Part shown: piece by piece, positions 47,785 through 56,939 of the stretch
Layout of the letters: each line of letters begins with the position of its first letter
Numbering within the stretch: position 1 is the stretch's first letter
Assembly (NCBI RefSeq): GCF_014191875.1
Contig: NZ_JACHXD010000015.1
Coordinates: 62,001 to 126,000 of the forward strand
Source: Pseudoduganella violacea
GTDB taxonomy: Bacteria > Pseudomonadota > Gammaproteobacteria > Burkholderiales > Burkholderiaceae_D
Reading direction: 5' to 3'
Length of the DNA stretch: 64,000 bases
Translations under genes and position numbers: made by a program
The notes under the pieces: model-generated
The model's input: only the letters and a program-made list of their open reading frames with translations
What the model was told of the DNA's origin: nothing
The model's database searches: none

Positions 47785-49143
47785 TCAGCGCATCACCAGC
47801 GCCTTCACCGCCTCCAGCGAATCGCCGCTGGAGCGGGTGGCGCGTACTTGATTGCGGCCGCCTTCCTTGGCCACGTACATGGCGCGGTCGGCGGCCACGA
47901 ACAGCGATTCGGTGCTATCGAGCTGGCTGGGGTGGATGGTCGCCACGCCGATGCTGACCGTGATGTGCGGCGAGGTCACCGAGCGCGGATGCGGCAGCTG
48001 CAGCGACTCGATGTGGGCGCGGATCGATTCGGCCAGCAGATAGGCCGAATCCGAATCCGTTTCCGCGAACAGCAGCACGAATTCCTCGCCGCCGTAGCGC
48101 GCCGCCAGGTCGGTGGCGCGCAGGGCGTGCGAGTTGATGGCCTGCGCCACTTTCTGCAGGCAGACGTCGCCTGCCGCGTGGCCCAGGGTGTCGTTGTACA
48201 GCTTGAAGTGGTCCACGTCGAGCACCACCAGCGACAGCGCGGCGCCGCTGCGCAGGGCGCGCTGCCATTCTTTTTCGAGGAAGCTGTCGAAGTGGCGCCG
48301 GTTGGCGATCTTGGTCAGCGGGTCGATCATGGCGGCGCGCTGCAGGGCGTCTTCCGACAGCTTGTGGTGGGTAATGTCGTGCAGCAGGCCGATGAACAGG
48401 GGCTGGCGCAGAAACATGGGCGTCAGCGTCAGGTCCATGCAGACCGAGGAACCGTTGTGGTGGCGGATGATGACTTCGCGCGTGCCGTGGCTGTAGGCCG
48501 TCTCCGGATTGGCGGCGTAGCGCGCGAAATAGTCGAGGTATTCCTGCGCCACCAGGGGATTGAGCAGGTCCGAAATCGATTGTCCGGCCAGCTCGTTGGC
48601 GGCATAACCCAGGTACTGGTCGCAGGCCGGGTTGGTGAACTGGATGCGGCCATCGGCCTCGATGATCAGCAGGCCCTCGGCCATATTGTTGACGATGGTG
48701 CGCAGGCGTTCGGCCTGTTCCTGCTGCGACTCCTGGCTGATGCGGATCTGCAGCTGGGTGCGCACGCGGGCGCACACCTCGGCCATGCGCAGCGGCTTGC
48801 CGATGTAATCGACGGCGCCGCAATCGAAGCCGGCCACCACGTCTTCCGCCTCGGTGCGCGCGCTCATGAAAATCACCGGAATGCGCTGGGTGACAGGACT
48901 GGCTTTCAGTTGGCGGCAGGTTTCGATGCCGTCCATGCCGGGCATCACCACGTCCAGCAGGATCAGGTCGGGGTGCACGCGGCGTGCGATCTCCAGCGCG
49001 CGTTCGCCGGAGTTGGCGACGAAGGTTTGATAGCCTTGCTCGACCATCATCTTGCGCAGGGCGCTCAGGCTCTCTGGAGCGTCGTCCACGATCAAAATCG
49101 CAGCGTCGCGCTGCGTGGCAATGCTCGTACCGCCTAGGTTCAT
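47785..49143 (-). CDS. Diguanylate cyclase with receiver and PAS domains
   Basis: A 452-residue signalling protein that would make cyclic di-GMP. Receiver domain (about 14-130) with acidic pair VDDA, phospho-acceptor Asp64 in LILLDVVMPGMDG and Lys in VDYIGKPL; PAS domain (about 143-262, VNNMAEGLLIIEADGRIQFTN); GGDEF domain (about 270-435) with active GGEEF at 351-355 and an inhibitory I-site RATD (342-345) five residues before. The ATG at 49141-49143 is preferred to a TTG ten codons upstream. It lacks its own partner kinase in the window. The next gene upstream is on the same strand, but 240 bases away. Confidence 0.94.
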   Translation of the reverse strand: MNLGGTSIATQRDAAILIVDDAPESLSALRKMMVEQGYQTFVANSGERALEIARRVHPDLILLDVVMPGMDGIETCRQLKASPVTQRIPVIFMSARTEAEDVVAGFDCGAVDYIGKPLRMAEVCARVRTQLQIRISQESQQEQAERLRTIVNNMAEGLLIIEADGRIQFTNPACDQYLGYAANELAGQSISDLLNPLVAQEYLDYFARYAANPETAYSHGTREVIIRHHNGSSVCMDLTLTPMFLRQPLFIGLLHDITHHKLSEDALQRAAMIDPLTKIANRRHFDSFLEKEWQRALRSGAALSLVVLDVDHFKLYNDTLGHAAGDVCLQKVAQAINSHALRATDLAARYGGEEFVLLFAETDSDSAYLLAESIRAHIESLQLPHPRSVTSPHITVSIGVATIHPSQLDSTESLFVAADRAMYVAKEGGRNQVRATRSSGDSLEAVKALVMR

Positions 49144-49304
49144 GCTGGCCTGAAAAGAAGGGTTCGGTCCCAACGATCATACCGAAGGGACAATGGAAAT
49201 TGTTGGAAAACATTGCCATGTTGACCGAAAAAGACGCCCAATGGCAGCCCAATCGGAAAAACAGGTGTTACTAATGGGAAATTATAATTACTTCTAGTCA
49301 AGAT

Positions 49305-49342
49305 GTTGCGGCTTAACGTCATTCTCGTTGTTAAGCCGCAAC
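49305..49342. repeat. Perfect 13-base inverted repeat
   Basis: GTTGCGGCTTAAC (49305-49317) and GTTAAGCCGCAAC (49330-49342) are perfect complements with a 12-base loop. It lies 162 bases upstream of the diguanylate cyclase gene and next to an A/T-rich stretch with TATAAT-like hexamers on both strands (49281-49288), so an operator or terminator is possible. Confidence 0.6.
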
Positions 49343-49347
49343 AGTGT

Positions 49348-49372
49348 GCGCGGCAGCAGGACGCTGCCGCGC
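49348..49372. repeat. GC-rich hairpin after the aminotransferase gene
   Basis: GCGCGGCAGC (49348-49357) and GCTGCCGCGC (49363-49372) are perfect 10-base complements around a 5-base loop, 15 bases past the aminotransferase stop. A T run is missing on either side, so it is a transcript-end hairpin or weak terminator of that gene. Confidence 0.6.
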
Positions 49373-49386
49373 GGCGGGGAGGGGGA

Positions 49387-50580
49387 TTACACGCGGGCGG
49401 CCAGCAGCTTGCCCAGGATTTCGATGCCGGTGTGGATGCGGTCCGGCGCCACGGTCACGAAGGACAGGCGCAGGGTGTTGGTTTCCGGCTCGTTGGCGTA
49501 GAACGGCGCGCCCGGCACGAAAGCGACTTTCTGCTTGATCGCTTCGTCCAGCAATTCCATGGCGTTGATGTGTTTGGGCAGGGTGACCCAGATGAACATG
49601 CCGCCTTCGGGCTTGGTCCAGGTGACGCCGGCCGGGAAGTGCTCCTCCATCGCCTTCAGCATGGCTTGGCACTGGTTGCCATACAGTTCGCGGATGGTCG
49701 GGATGTGCTGGTCCAGGAAGCCATCCTTGATCACTTCGTGCACCACCATCTGGGTCAGCTGGGCGGTGTGCAGGTCGGCGGCCTGTTTCGCCAGTTCCAG
49801 GCGGCGCACCAGCGGCAGCGGGGCCACCACATAGCCCAGGCGGATGCCGGGGGTCAGCACTTTGGAGAAGGAACCCATATAGATCACGCCTTCCGGGTTC
49901 ATCGCCACCATCTTCGGCATTGGGTCGCCTTTGTAGCTCAAGGCGCCGTAAGGATCGTCCTCGATCAGCGGCAGGCCCAGACGGGCGCAGGTTTCCACCA
50001 GTTCCAGGCGGCGTTCGACCGACAGGCTGCGCCCGGTCGGGTTCTGGAAGTTCGGCAGCGCGTACAGCAGGCGCGCGCCCTGGGCCACTTTGTCCAGCGA
50101 GGAGGGAATCAGGCCATGTTCGTCGGTGTCGACCGACATGAATTCAGGACGATAGACCGAGAACGCTTGCAGGGCGCCCAGATAGCTTGGCGTTTCCACC
50201 AGCACGCGGCTGCCTTCGTCGATCAGCACCTTGCCCAGCAGGTCCAGCGCCTGCTGCGAACCGGAGACCATCAGCACTTGTTCCGGCACGATCCTGGCGC
50301 CATTGGTCGAGAGCGAATCGGCAATCCACTGGCGCAGCGGCATATAGCCATCGGTCGGGCCGTATTGCAGGGCGACCTTGCCGTTATTCGACAGGACTTT
50401 GTCGAACGCTTGCTTCATCATGTCCACCGGGAAGGTGGCGGGGGAAGGCAGGCCGCCGGCGAAGGAAATGATTTCCGGCTGTTGCGTGACCTTCAGGATC
50501 TCGCGGATGAAGGAGCTTTGCATCTGGCTGGCGCGTTCGGAAAAGCGCCACTGGAGCGGATTGGGGTTTTCGATTTTCAT
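49387..50580 (-). CDS. PLP-dependent aminotransferase (2-aminoadipate/aromatic type)
   Basis: A 397-residue fold-type I aminotransferase of the AspC/LysN-like class (2-aminoadipate or broad-specificity). It begins MKIENPNPLQWRFSERASQMQ, has FAGGLPSPATFP, YGPTDGYMPLRQW, YALPNFQNPTGRSLS, IEDDPYGALSY and the PLP lysine in MGSFSKVLTPGIRLGY. The typical GntR DNA-binding domain of MocR proteins is absent, so it is an enzyme. A RidA gene lies 106 bases upstream on the same strand and could clear its enamine by-products. Confidence 0.92.
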   Translation of the reverse strand: MKIENPNPLQWRFSERASQMQSSFIREILKVTQQPEIISFAGGLPSPATFPVDMMKQAFDKVLSNNGKVALQYGPTDGYMPLRQWIADSLSTNGARIVPEQVLMVSGSQQALDLLGKVLIDEGSRVLVETPSYLGALQAFSVYRPEFMSVDTDEHGLIPSSLDKVAQGARLLYALPNFQNPTGRSLSVERRLELVETCARLGLPLIEDDPYGALSYKGDPMPKMVAMNPEGVIYMGSFSKVLTPGIRLGYVVAPLPLVRRLELAKQAADLHTAQLTQMVVHEVIKDGFLDQHIPTIRELYGNQCQAMLKAMEEHFPAGVTWTKPEGGMFIWVTLPKHINAMELLDEAIKQKVAFVPGAPFYANEPETNTLRLSFVTVAPDRIHTGIEILGKLLAARV

Positions 50581-50686
50581 ACGATTCTCTCTTGAGGTGG
50601 ACAGGGCGGCGCCCGGGCCGGGAACAAGCGCGCTTGTGGCGGCTTTGAAAAGAGCGACGCCGGGTAGGCGCCGCCCACAATCTGTT

Positions 50687-51148
50687 TTACGCGATTTCGG
50701 CGATCATCTCGATCTCAACGCAGGCGCCGCGCGGGATTTGCGCTACGCCGAATGCGGAGCGGGCGTGTTTGCCCGCTGCGCCGAATACTTCGCCCAGCAG
50801 TTCCGAGCAGCCATTGGTGACCAGGTGTTGGTCGGTGTAGTCCGGGGTCGAATTCACCAGACTCATGACTTTAACGATGCGTTTCACGCGGGTCAGGTCG
50901 CCGCCGCAGGCGTCCTGCAGGGTGCCGATCAGGTCGATGGCGATGGCGCGCGCGGCTTGCTGGCCTTCTTCGGTCGAAATGTTCTTGCCCAGTTGGCCGA
51001 CCCATGGGTTGCCATCGGCTTTCTTGGCGATATGGCCGGAGATGAACACCAGGTTGCCGGTCTGGACGTGCATGACGTAGGCAGCCACGGGCGCGGCCGG
51101 GGCGGCCAGCGTGATATCGAGCGATTTCAGTTTTTCGTAAACAGACAT
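50687..51148 (-). CDS. RidA family (YjgF/YER057c) enamine/imine deaminase-like protein
   Basis: A 153-residue trimeric chorismate-mutase-like fold protein of the RidA superfamily, which hydrolyses reactive enamines and imines made by PLP enzymes. It starts MSVYEKLKSLDITL, has the central FISGHIAKKADGNPWVGQLG, QAARAIAIDLIGTLQDACGGDL and the C-terminal QIPRGACVEIEMIAEIA motif, where the Arg is in the substrate-binding position. It has the longer form of the YjgH/RidA group. It lies between the aminotransferase and the EamA-dehydratase genes, matching a detoxifying role in amino-acid breakdown. Confidence 0.93.
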   Translation of the reverse strand: MSVYEKLKSLDITLAAPAAPVAAYVMHVQTGNLVFISGHIAKKADGNPWVGQLGKNISTEEGQQAARAIAIDLIGTLQDACGGDLTRVKRIVKVMSLVNSTPDYTDQHLVTNGCSELLGEVFGAAGKHARSAFGVAQIPRGACVEIEMIAEIA

Positions 51149-51298
51149 TTTGTATCCGAAGAAAATGGCCGAAGGTTCGGCGGGTTAGAGGTAATGGTGC
51201 CGGCTGCGAAGCCGCGAGAACGATATTGTACGTCTTGCTGCGTCACATGCCCACAAATCCGGCGCGGCGCCGCCGTATCAACCCATTCCATCCCCGTT

Positions 51299-52240
51299 TC
51301 AGCGCCGGATCTGGGCGCGGCGGCCGACGCCGACCACGGCGATCACGGCCAGCGCGAACAGCATATGCTCGCCCTGCAGCGGCTCACCCAGCACCAGGGC
51401 GGCGCCCAGCAGCGAGAGGAAGGGCTGTACCAGCTGCACCTGGCCCACGCGCGCCACCCCGCCCAGCGCCATGCCGCGATACCAGAAGAAGAAACCAATA
51501 AACATCGAAAACACGGAAACATAGGCAAAACCGCTCCAGGCGCGCAGGCCGGCGTGGACGAAGGCGGCCGGGTCTTGCCAGATCAGCCACAGGCTGATGG
51601 GCAGAGCCACCGGCAGCGACAGCACCAGGCCCCAGCTGATGACCTGCTGCCCGCCCATGCTTTGCGCCAGGCGGCCGCCTTCCGCATAACCGATGGCGGC
51701 GGCCAGCACGGCGGCGAACACCGCCAGGTCGGCCAGATGCAGGCTGCCGCCGCTCTGGCGCAGCGCAAAGGCCAGCACCAGGGCGGAGCCCAGCACGGCG
51801 GAAGCCCAGAAGGCCGGCGAGGGCCGCTCATGGCCGCGCAGCGCCGAGCACAGGGCCGTGGCCAGCGGCAGCACGCCCACCAGCACCGCGCCGTGCGCGG
51901 CAGGCAGCGAGCGCATGGCGATGGAAGTCAGCAGCGGAAAGCCGACCACGCAGCCGGCCGCCACCACCAGCAACTGGGGCAGGGCGGTGCGCGGCGGCAG
52001 CGCTGCGCGCTTCCACCACAGCCAGAGCGCGGCCAGCGCGCCCGCCGCCACGGCGCGGCCCATGGCCACGAACACCGGGTCGAGCGTGGCCACCGCCATG
52101 CGCGTAAAGGGCAGGGTCAGGCTGAAAATGGCGACGCCGGCCAGGCCAAGCAGCATGCCCATGCTTTCGTCGGACAGGCCGCTATGGCCTTGCGTGGCCA
52201 GCGGTTTGCCGGGCAGGGAACTGGGAACGGCGTTTTTCAT
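51299..52240 (-). CDS. EamA/DMT family transporter
   Basis: A 313-residue inner-membrane exporter of ten helices in two EamA repeats (for example MGMLLGLAGVAIFSLTLPFTRMAV for the first helix and LSLLGAALVLGEPLQGEHM in the second repeat). It is a drug/metabolite transporter, often exporting amino acids or their by-products. The ATG overlaps the stop of the dehydratase gene by 4 bases (ATGA, 52237-52240), so it probably exports a product or substrate of that enzyme. The substrate cannot be read from sequence. Confidence 0.92.
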   Translation of the reverse strand: MKNAVPSSLPGKPLATQGHSGLSDESMGMLLGLAGVAIFSLTLPFTRMAVATLDPVFVAMGRAVAAGALAALWLWWKRAALPPRTALPQLLVVAAGCVVGFPLLTSIAMRSLPAAHGAVLVGVLPLATALCSALRGHERPSPAFWASAVLGSALVLAFALRQSGGSLHLADLAVFAAVLAAAIGYAEGGRLAQSMGGQQVISWGLVLSLPVALPISLWLIWQDPAAFVHAGLRAWSGFAYVSVFSMFIGFFFWYRGMALGGVARVGQVQLVQPFLSLLGAALVLGEPLQGEHMLFALAVIAVVGVGRRAQIRR

Positions 52241-53223
52241 GGCACGCTCCGGAACGGTTGTTCGTCCAGCACGCGCTGCAGCAGGGGCGCGTCGACATTG
52301 GCGCCGGTCAGCGGCAGGCCCAGTTTGCGGCCCTTGACGCGCGGGTCGTTCTTCAGCAGCAGGGCCGCGGCCAGGGCCGCCGCGCCCGCGCCTTCGCTCA
52401 GATTATGGGTGCAGCGGTAGTACAGGCGCATGGCGCGCGCCACCTGCTCGTCGCTGACGGCGACGATATCGTCGGCCAGCTCGATAATCGGCGGCAGCGA
52501 ACTGGCGTCGGCCATGCGGCAAGCCAGGCCGTCGGCCAGCTCGGTGCCGACCGGCGCTTCCATCGGCCGGCGCGCGTGGAAGGAGAGCTGGTAGGCCAGC
52601 GCATGTTCCGACACCACGCCGATCACGCGGGTTTTCAGCCCCAGCGCCTGGCGCGCGGCCAGCGCGGCGCAAATGCCCGAACCTTGGCCGATGGGGACGA
52701 AGAGCGTGTCCAGGTCGGGCTGGGCGTGGAACAGCTCCAGATAGCCGGTCGCCACGCCGGCCACCAGATCGGGATGCCAGGAGGGCACCATATGCAGGCC
52801 GTCGCGCCGCGCCAGCATCTGGGCGTGTTCGCGCGCGGCCTGGAAGTCGTCGCCATATTCGATCAGCTGGGCGCCCAGTGCGCGCATGGCAGCGTTCTTT
52901 TCCACGCTATTGCCATGCGGGACCACGATGTGCGCGCCCAGGCCGTGGCGGCGCGCGGCAAAGGCCAGCGACTGGCCGTGGTTGCCGCGGGTGGCGGCGA
53001 TCACGCCGCGCACTTGCGGTTCGCGCCGGCTCAGCGCATGCAGGTAGACCAGGCCGCCGCGCACCTTGAAGGCGCCGGTCGGCGTGTGGTTCTCGTGCTT
53101 GATCCAGGCCTCCGTGCCGAGCGCCTCGTTCAGCAGGGGCCAGGAAAATTGCGGCGTGGGCGGCATGGCGCCATACACGATGGCGGCGGCGGCTTCGAGT
53201 TCGGTGGGAGACGGCAGGGACAT
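52237..53223 (-). CDS. Threonine/serine dehydratase-like PLP enzyme
   Basis: A 328-residue fold-type II PLP enzyme. The Schiff-base lysine is Lys53 in PTGAFKVRGG, with RGNHGQSLAFAA (Asn pocket), the glycine-rich phosphate loop VPIGQGSGICAA and the C-terminal LSEGAGAAALAA. This is the catabolic threonine dehydratase class without an ACT regulatory domain, giving 2-oxobutanoate and ammonia from threonine; some relatives act on serine or other amino acids. It is divergent from a MocR regulator and followed by an EamA exporter and a RidA, a coherent amino-acid catabolism set. Confidence 0.92.
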   Translation of the reverse strand: MSLPSPTELEAAAAIVYGAMPPTPQFSWPLLNEALGTEAWIKHENHTPTGAFKVRGGLVYLHALSRREPQVRGVIAATRGNHGQSLAFAARRHGLGAHIVVPHGNSVEKNAAMRALGAQLIEYGDDFQAAREHAQMLARRDGLHMVPSWHPDLVAGVATGYLELFHAQPDLDTLFVPIGQGSGICAALAARQALGLKTRVIGVVSEHALAYQLSFHARRPMEAPVGTELADGLACRMADASSLPPIIELADDIVAVSDEQVARAMRLYYRCTHNLSEGAGAAALAAALLLKNDPRVKGRKLGLPLTGANVDAPLLQRVLDEQPFRSVP

Positions 53224-53251
53224 GGCGGCGCTGGAATCTTATTGATAACAG

Positions 53252-53317
53252 GTGTATCGTAGAATAGCTAAGCAGTACAGTGCCAATACACTTATCCATA
53301 TAATTTCACATACTGTA
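53252..53317. promoter_or_regulatory. Divergent promoter region with nested inverted repeats
   Basis: GTGTAT (53252-53257) pairs with ATACAC (53286-53291), and TACAGT (53276-53281) pairs with ACTGTA (53312-53317), interleaved in the A/T-rich 102-base gap between the dehydratase and MocR genes. MocR-type regulators bind repeated ATAC-like half-sites in such gaps, so this is the likely binding region. Confidence 0.5.
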
Positions 53318-53325
53318 ACGGTAAA

Positions 53326-54816
53326 ATGACCGATACACCGGCGCCATCGCTGACGTCCTCCCTGCACCGGCCGGGGCAGATCCTGCTGCTCTCGCGCGCC
53401 TCGGGCGAATCGCTGATCGACCAGATCGTGCGCACGGTGGCGGCGCGCATCGACGACCGCCTGCTGCGCGCCGGCGCGCGCATGCCCTCGATCCGCCAGT
53501 TCGCCGCCGCCAACGGCGTGTCCGCCTTCACCGTGGTGGCGGCCTACGACAAGCTGGTGGCGCGCGCTTATCTGGAGTCGCGGCGCGGCGCCGGCTTCTT
53601 CATCCGCGAACGCGCCCCGCTGAACGCGCCGGGAACGGCCGATGCCGAGGCCATGAACTTCAGCGCCGGCGTGCAGCCGGGCGGCGGCATGGATGTGGTC
53701 TGGCTGATCCGCAATATGTTCCGCGCCACGGCCAATCTGCAGATGCCGGGCACCGGCGTGCTGCCGCAGGATTGGCTCGACGGTCCGGCCATTGCCAACG
53801 CGCTGCGCGCGATCAGCCGCCAGAACAGCAATCTGCTGCTGAATTACGGCGTGCCGCAAGGCTTCCTGCCGCTGCGCCAGCAATTGCAGCACAAGCTCGC
53901 CGAACTGGAAATCGCCGCCACGCCCGAGCAGTTCGTCACCACCAGCGGCGTGACGCAGGCGCTGGACATGGTGGCGCGCGAATTTACCCGACCCGGCGAC
54001 ACCGTGTTTGTCGACGATCCGGCCTGGTTCCTGATGTTCGGTTCCTTCGCCGCGCTGGGCGCCAAGGTGGTGGGCATTCCGCGCTTGGCCGACGGACCGG
54101 ACATCGCGCAACTGGCCGAGCTGGCAGCCATCCACAAGCCCAAGCTGTATGTGATCAATTCGGTGCTGCACAATCCCAGCTCCACCTCGCTGTCGGCGGC
54201 CAAGGCCTTCCAGATCCTGCGCCTCGCCGAGCAGCACGGCATCACCATCGTGGAAGACGACATCTACTGCGATATGCACCCCGGCAGCGCGGTGCAGCCG
54301 GCCACCCGCCTGGCCTCATTGGACCAGCTGCGGCGCGTGATCTACCTGGGGGGATTTTCCAAGACCATGGCGGCCAATCTGCGCGTCGGCTTCATCGCCG
54401 CCTCGCCCGAGCTGGCCGAGCGCCTGGCCGACCGCAAGATGCTGCAAACCCTGACCACCAGCGATATTGGCGAGCGCGTGGTCTACAAGATTCTGTCGGA
54501 AGGCCTGTACCGCAAGCATGTGGAGCGCATCCGCAGCCGGCTGGATGGGCTGCGGGCACGCACCGTGCGGCAGATGGAGCGGGTGGGTTTGAAGGTGGAT
54601 GTGGTGTCGCCGGCCGGCATGTTCGTCTGGGCCGATGCCGGCTGCGACACCAATGTGATGACCGAGCATGCCTTGAGCGAGAACCTGCTGCTGGCGCCCG
54701 GCAGCCTGTTCTCGCCCAATCAACTGCCATCCAGCCGCATGCGCCTGAACGTGGCCGCGATGCAGGATCCCGCCGTGTGGCGTTTCCTGCAGCGCGAGCT
54801 GGAACGCCTCGCTTGA
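53326..54816 (+). CDS. MocR/GntR-family PLP-binding transcriptional regulator
   Basis: A 496-residue fusion of a GntR winged helix (about 25-95, ESLIDQIVRTVAARI, RMPSIRQFAAANGVSAFTVVAAYDKLVARAYLESRRGAGFFI in parts) and a type I aminotransferase domain (about 120-496) with the PLP-site NPSSTSLS, VEDDIYCDMH and lysine in YLGGFSKTMAANLRVGF. MocR proteins use PLP or its amino-acid adduct to sense amines. It is divergent from the threonine-dehydratase-like gene, so control of that operon is likely. The Ig-like lipoprotein gene converges on it one base after the stop. Confidence 0.93.
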   Translation: MTDTPAPSLTSSLHRPGQILLLSRASGESLIDQIVRTVAARIDDRLLRAGARMPSIRQFAAANGVSAFTVVAAYDKLVARAYLESRRGAGFFIRERAPLNAPGTADAEAMNFSAGVQPGGGMDVVWLIRNMFRATANLQMPGTGVLPQDWLDGPAIANALRAISRQNSNLLLNYGVPQGFLPLRQQLQHKLAELEIAATPEQFVTTSGVTQALDMVAREFTRPGDTVFVDDPAWFLMFGSFAALGAKVVGIPRLADGPDIAQLAELAAIHKPKLYVINSVLHNPSSTSLSAAKAFQILRLAEQHGITIVEDDIYCDMHPGSAVQPATRLASLDQLRRVIYLGGFSKTMAANLRVGFIAASPELAERLADRKMLQTLTTSDIGERVVYKILSEGLYRKHVERIRSRLDGLRARTVRQMERVGLKVDVVSPAGMFVWADAGCDTNVMTEHALSENLLLAPGSLFSPNQLPSSRMRLNVAAMQDPAVWRFLQRELERLA

Positions 54817-54817
54817 A

Positions 54818-56857
54818 TCAGTTGATCGGCAGGCTGGCGCTGGAGATCACGCCGCTGGGCGAGGTGACTTTCACAATCAGCTTGCCTTTGCCGGCCGGGG
54901 TGGGGCAACCCACGGTGACGGCATAGCTGGGCGCAGGCACCGCCTGGCCCACGGCGGCCACCACGTTCGGCACCTTGATCTGGCTGGGCGCTACCGTGCT
55001 GGCGGTCACGCCGAACAAGGCGCTCATATCGATGATGGACCCGGCCGGCATGATGGTGCCGGCGGGATCGGCGACCGTCACCACCACGTCGGCCGTGCCG
55101 CCGGCGCTGCAGCTCAGCGAAGATGTGCTGAAACCGATGCTGGCTGTGCTGCCAGCGAAGATCTGCACCAGCTGGGCCGACACATACAGGGTCTGCGCGC
55201 TCGGTACCTGGGGCGAACGCAGTACGCCGTTGTATTGGCCGTCGCCCGCCGTGCTGCAGGTGCCGGCCAGGTTCGGGCCTACGCAAGCCTCGCCGGTGTT
55301 CCAGCTGCCGCTCTCGTTATCGTCGCGGAAGATGTCGGGGCGCTTGTCGGTAAAACTGTCGCCCGCGTCATAGGTGTTGTTGCCGTTATTGTCGATCAGG
55401 TTTTCCTCGCCCAGAGCATAGGCCAGTACCGTGATGCGTTCGTTGGCCTGGCGCGGCGCGCTGGAATACAAGGGCACGCTGCACATGCCATCCTTGGTCA
55501 GGCAGGAGGCGCCGATATTGCCGCCTTCTGCCGAGAAGTTGATCGCCGTGCCATCGGGAACGGGATTGCCGAAATGGTCGCCCGAGATCACTTTGACGGT
55601 GCTGCACAGCTGGTCGATATCGCGTCCTTCGCAATTGCCGATGGCGGTGGAGAGCGAGAAGTGGGCCTGGTCCGGCACCCCGCTCGACACCACCAGGATG
55701 CTGGACACGGAGGTCAGCGGCGGGCTGGTGCCGCTGACGGTCGCCACCACGCGCACCGAAGTCGGAATCGTGCCGGCGGCGACATCAGTCGTGACCGTGC
55801 CGTCGGCGCCAGTCAAGGCCGAGGCGGTGTTCAAGCTCAAGCCGCCCACCGTGGTGCTGGTGGTGGAGTCGGAGAAGGCGAAATTCACCTGTTTGCCGGC
55901 CAGCGGGCTGCCGCTGGCGTCGAATATCTGAAATTTCACGGTGGAGAATTCAGGCCGGCCCGGGCCGCCCGTGCCTTTCAGCGCGAGATTGCTATTGCTG
56001 ACCGAGATGAATTTGAAGGAACCCGCGCTGGCCGGCAGCACATTGATGGTGCCGGCCTTGCTGGCGGTGCCGCCCGGCGTGGTGACGCTGGCGGTGATGA
56101 CGTCGGCGGTGCCGCAGCCCTTGTCGGTATAGCTGGCGGTGGCGATGCCGCTTTGCGTGGTCACGGGCGTGCCCATCACGGCCTTGCCCGCGCTGATGCA
56201 GGCGGAGCTGAAGCTGACCGCTACCGGTAGCAGATAGACGTTGGCGCCATTCATCACCGTCACGCCCACGCTGGCATTGCCGCCAGCGGACAGGGTGGCG
56301 GGCGAGATGCGCAGGTCGCTCAAGGCCAGCGCCGGGAAGCTGACCGAATAGCCAAGCGATGAGCTGACCGTGCCGCTGCCCACATTGGCCGTGGCATTGA
56401 TGGTATAGCCGCCGGCCTGGCTGCCGGCGCCGATGCCGATGCGGGCAATGCCGCTGCTGTCGGTAAGGGCGGTGCCGGAGGCGGGCGACAGCACGGCCGT
56501 CTTGTCGGTGCTGGTAAAGGTCACGGCCACATTCGGCACCACCAGACCCTTGCTGTCCTTGATCTGAGCCTGCACCGTGCCGCTGCGGTCGGGACTGACC
56601 GAACTGGTGGCGCCGCTGCTGTCGCTCATGCTGAGTGCCGCCGATCCGGCCGCGCTGGCGGTGGCTGGCGCCGATGTGCTGCCGCCGCAGGAGGGCAGGG
56701 CAGGATCGCGCGAGGGATCGATGGTTACACAACCGGCGCTGGTGGTGCTGCCGCCGCCCCCGCCGCCGCAGGCGCTGAGTATGACGGACACACAGGCTGC
56801 CAGCAGGCAGGCGCTTAACAGTTTTCCGCGGCGCGGATATTTCAGATGTTGGAACAT
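54818..56857 (-). CDS. Large Ig-like domain lipoprotein at the end of the Tad operon
   Basis: A 679-residue exported protein. A signal sequence with lipobox LSAC (Cys30), followed by a Gly6 stretch, gives a surface or periplasmic lipoprotein. The body has repeated bacterial Ig-like (Big_1-type) folds, visible as repeated strands such as VPNVAVTFTSTDKTAVLSP, AGGNASVGVTVMNGANVYLL, LAGKQVNFAFSDSTTSTTVGG and GNPVPDGTAINFSAEGGNIG, interrupted by an Asp/Asn-rich loop (DNNGNNTYDAGDSFTDKRP) that could bind calcium. Cysteine count is high. It lies directly after the Tad genes on the same strand, 82 bases beyond the TPR-LytR_C lipoprotein, so a role as pilus-linked adhesin or outer-membrane partner is plausible, not shown. 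Confidence 0.85.
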   Translation of the reverse strand: MFQHLKYPRRGKLLSACLLAACVSVILSACGGGGGGSTTSAGCVTIDPSRDPALPSCGGSTSAPATASAAGSAALSMSDSSGATSSVSPDRSGTVQAQIKDSKGLVVPNVAVTFTSTDKTAVLSPASGTALTDSSGIARIGIGAGSQAGGYTINATANVGSGTVSSSLGYSVSFPALALSDLRISPATLSAGGNASVGVTVMNGANVYLLPVAVSFSSACISAGKAVMGTPVTTQSGIATASYTDKGCGTADVITASVTTPGGTASKAGTINVLPASAGSFKFISVSNSNLALKGTGGPGRPEFSTVKFQIFDASGSPLAGKQVNFAFSDSTTSTTVGGLSLNTASALTGADGTVTTDVAAGTIPTSVRVVATVSGTSPPLTSVSSILVVSSGVPDQAHFSLSTAIGNCEGRDIDQLCSTVKVISGDHFGNPVPDGTAINFSAEGGNIGASCLTKDGMCSVPLYSSAPRQANERITVLAYALGEENLIDNNGNNTYDAGDSFTDKRPDIFRDDNESGSWNTGEACVGPNLAGTCSTAGDGQYNGVLRSPQVPSAQTLYVSAQLVQIFAGSTASIGFSTSSLSCSAGGTADVVVTVADPAGTIMPAGSIIDMSALFGVTASTVAPSQIKVPNVVAAVGQAVPAPSYAVTVGCPTPAGKGKLIVKVTSPSGVISSASLPIN

Positions 56858-56939
56858 AGCTCACCCCTTTTGAGATCGATTCGAAATCAAGTTCTGAAGC
56901 GGATTGGCGCCGGGCGCGCCCCTGCATGTCCTGCCTTGG

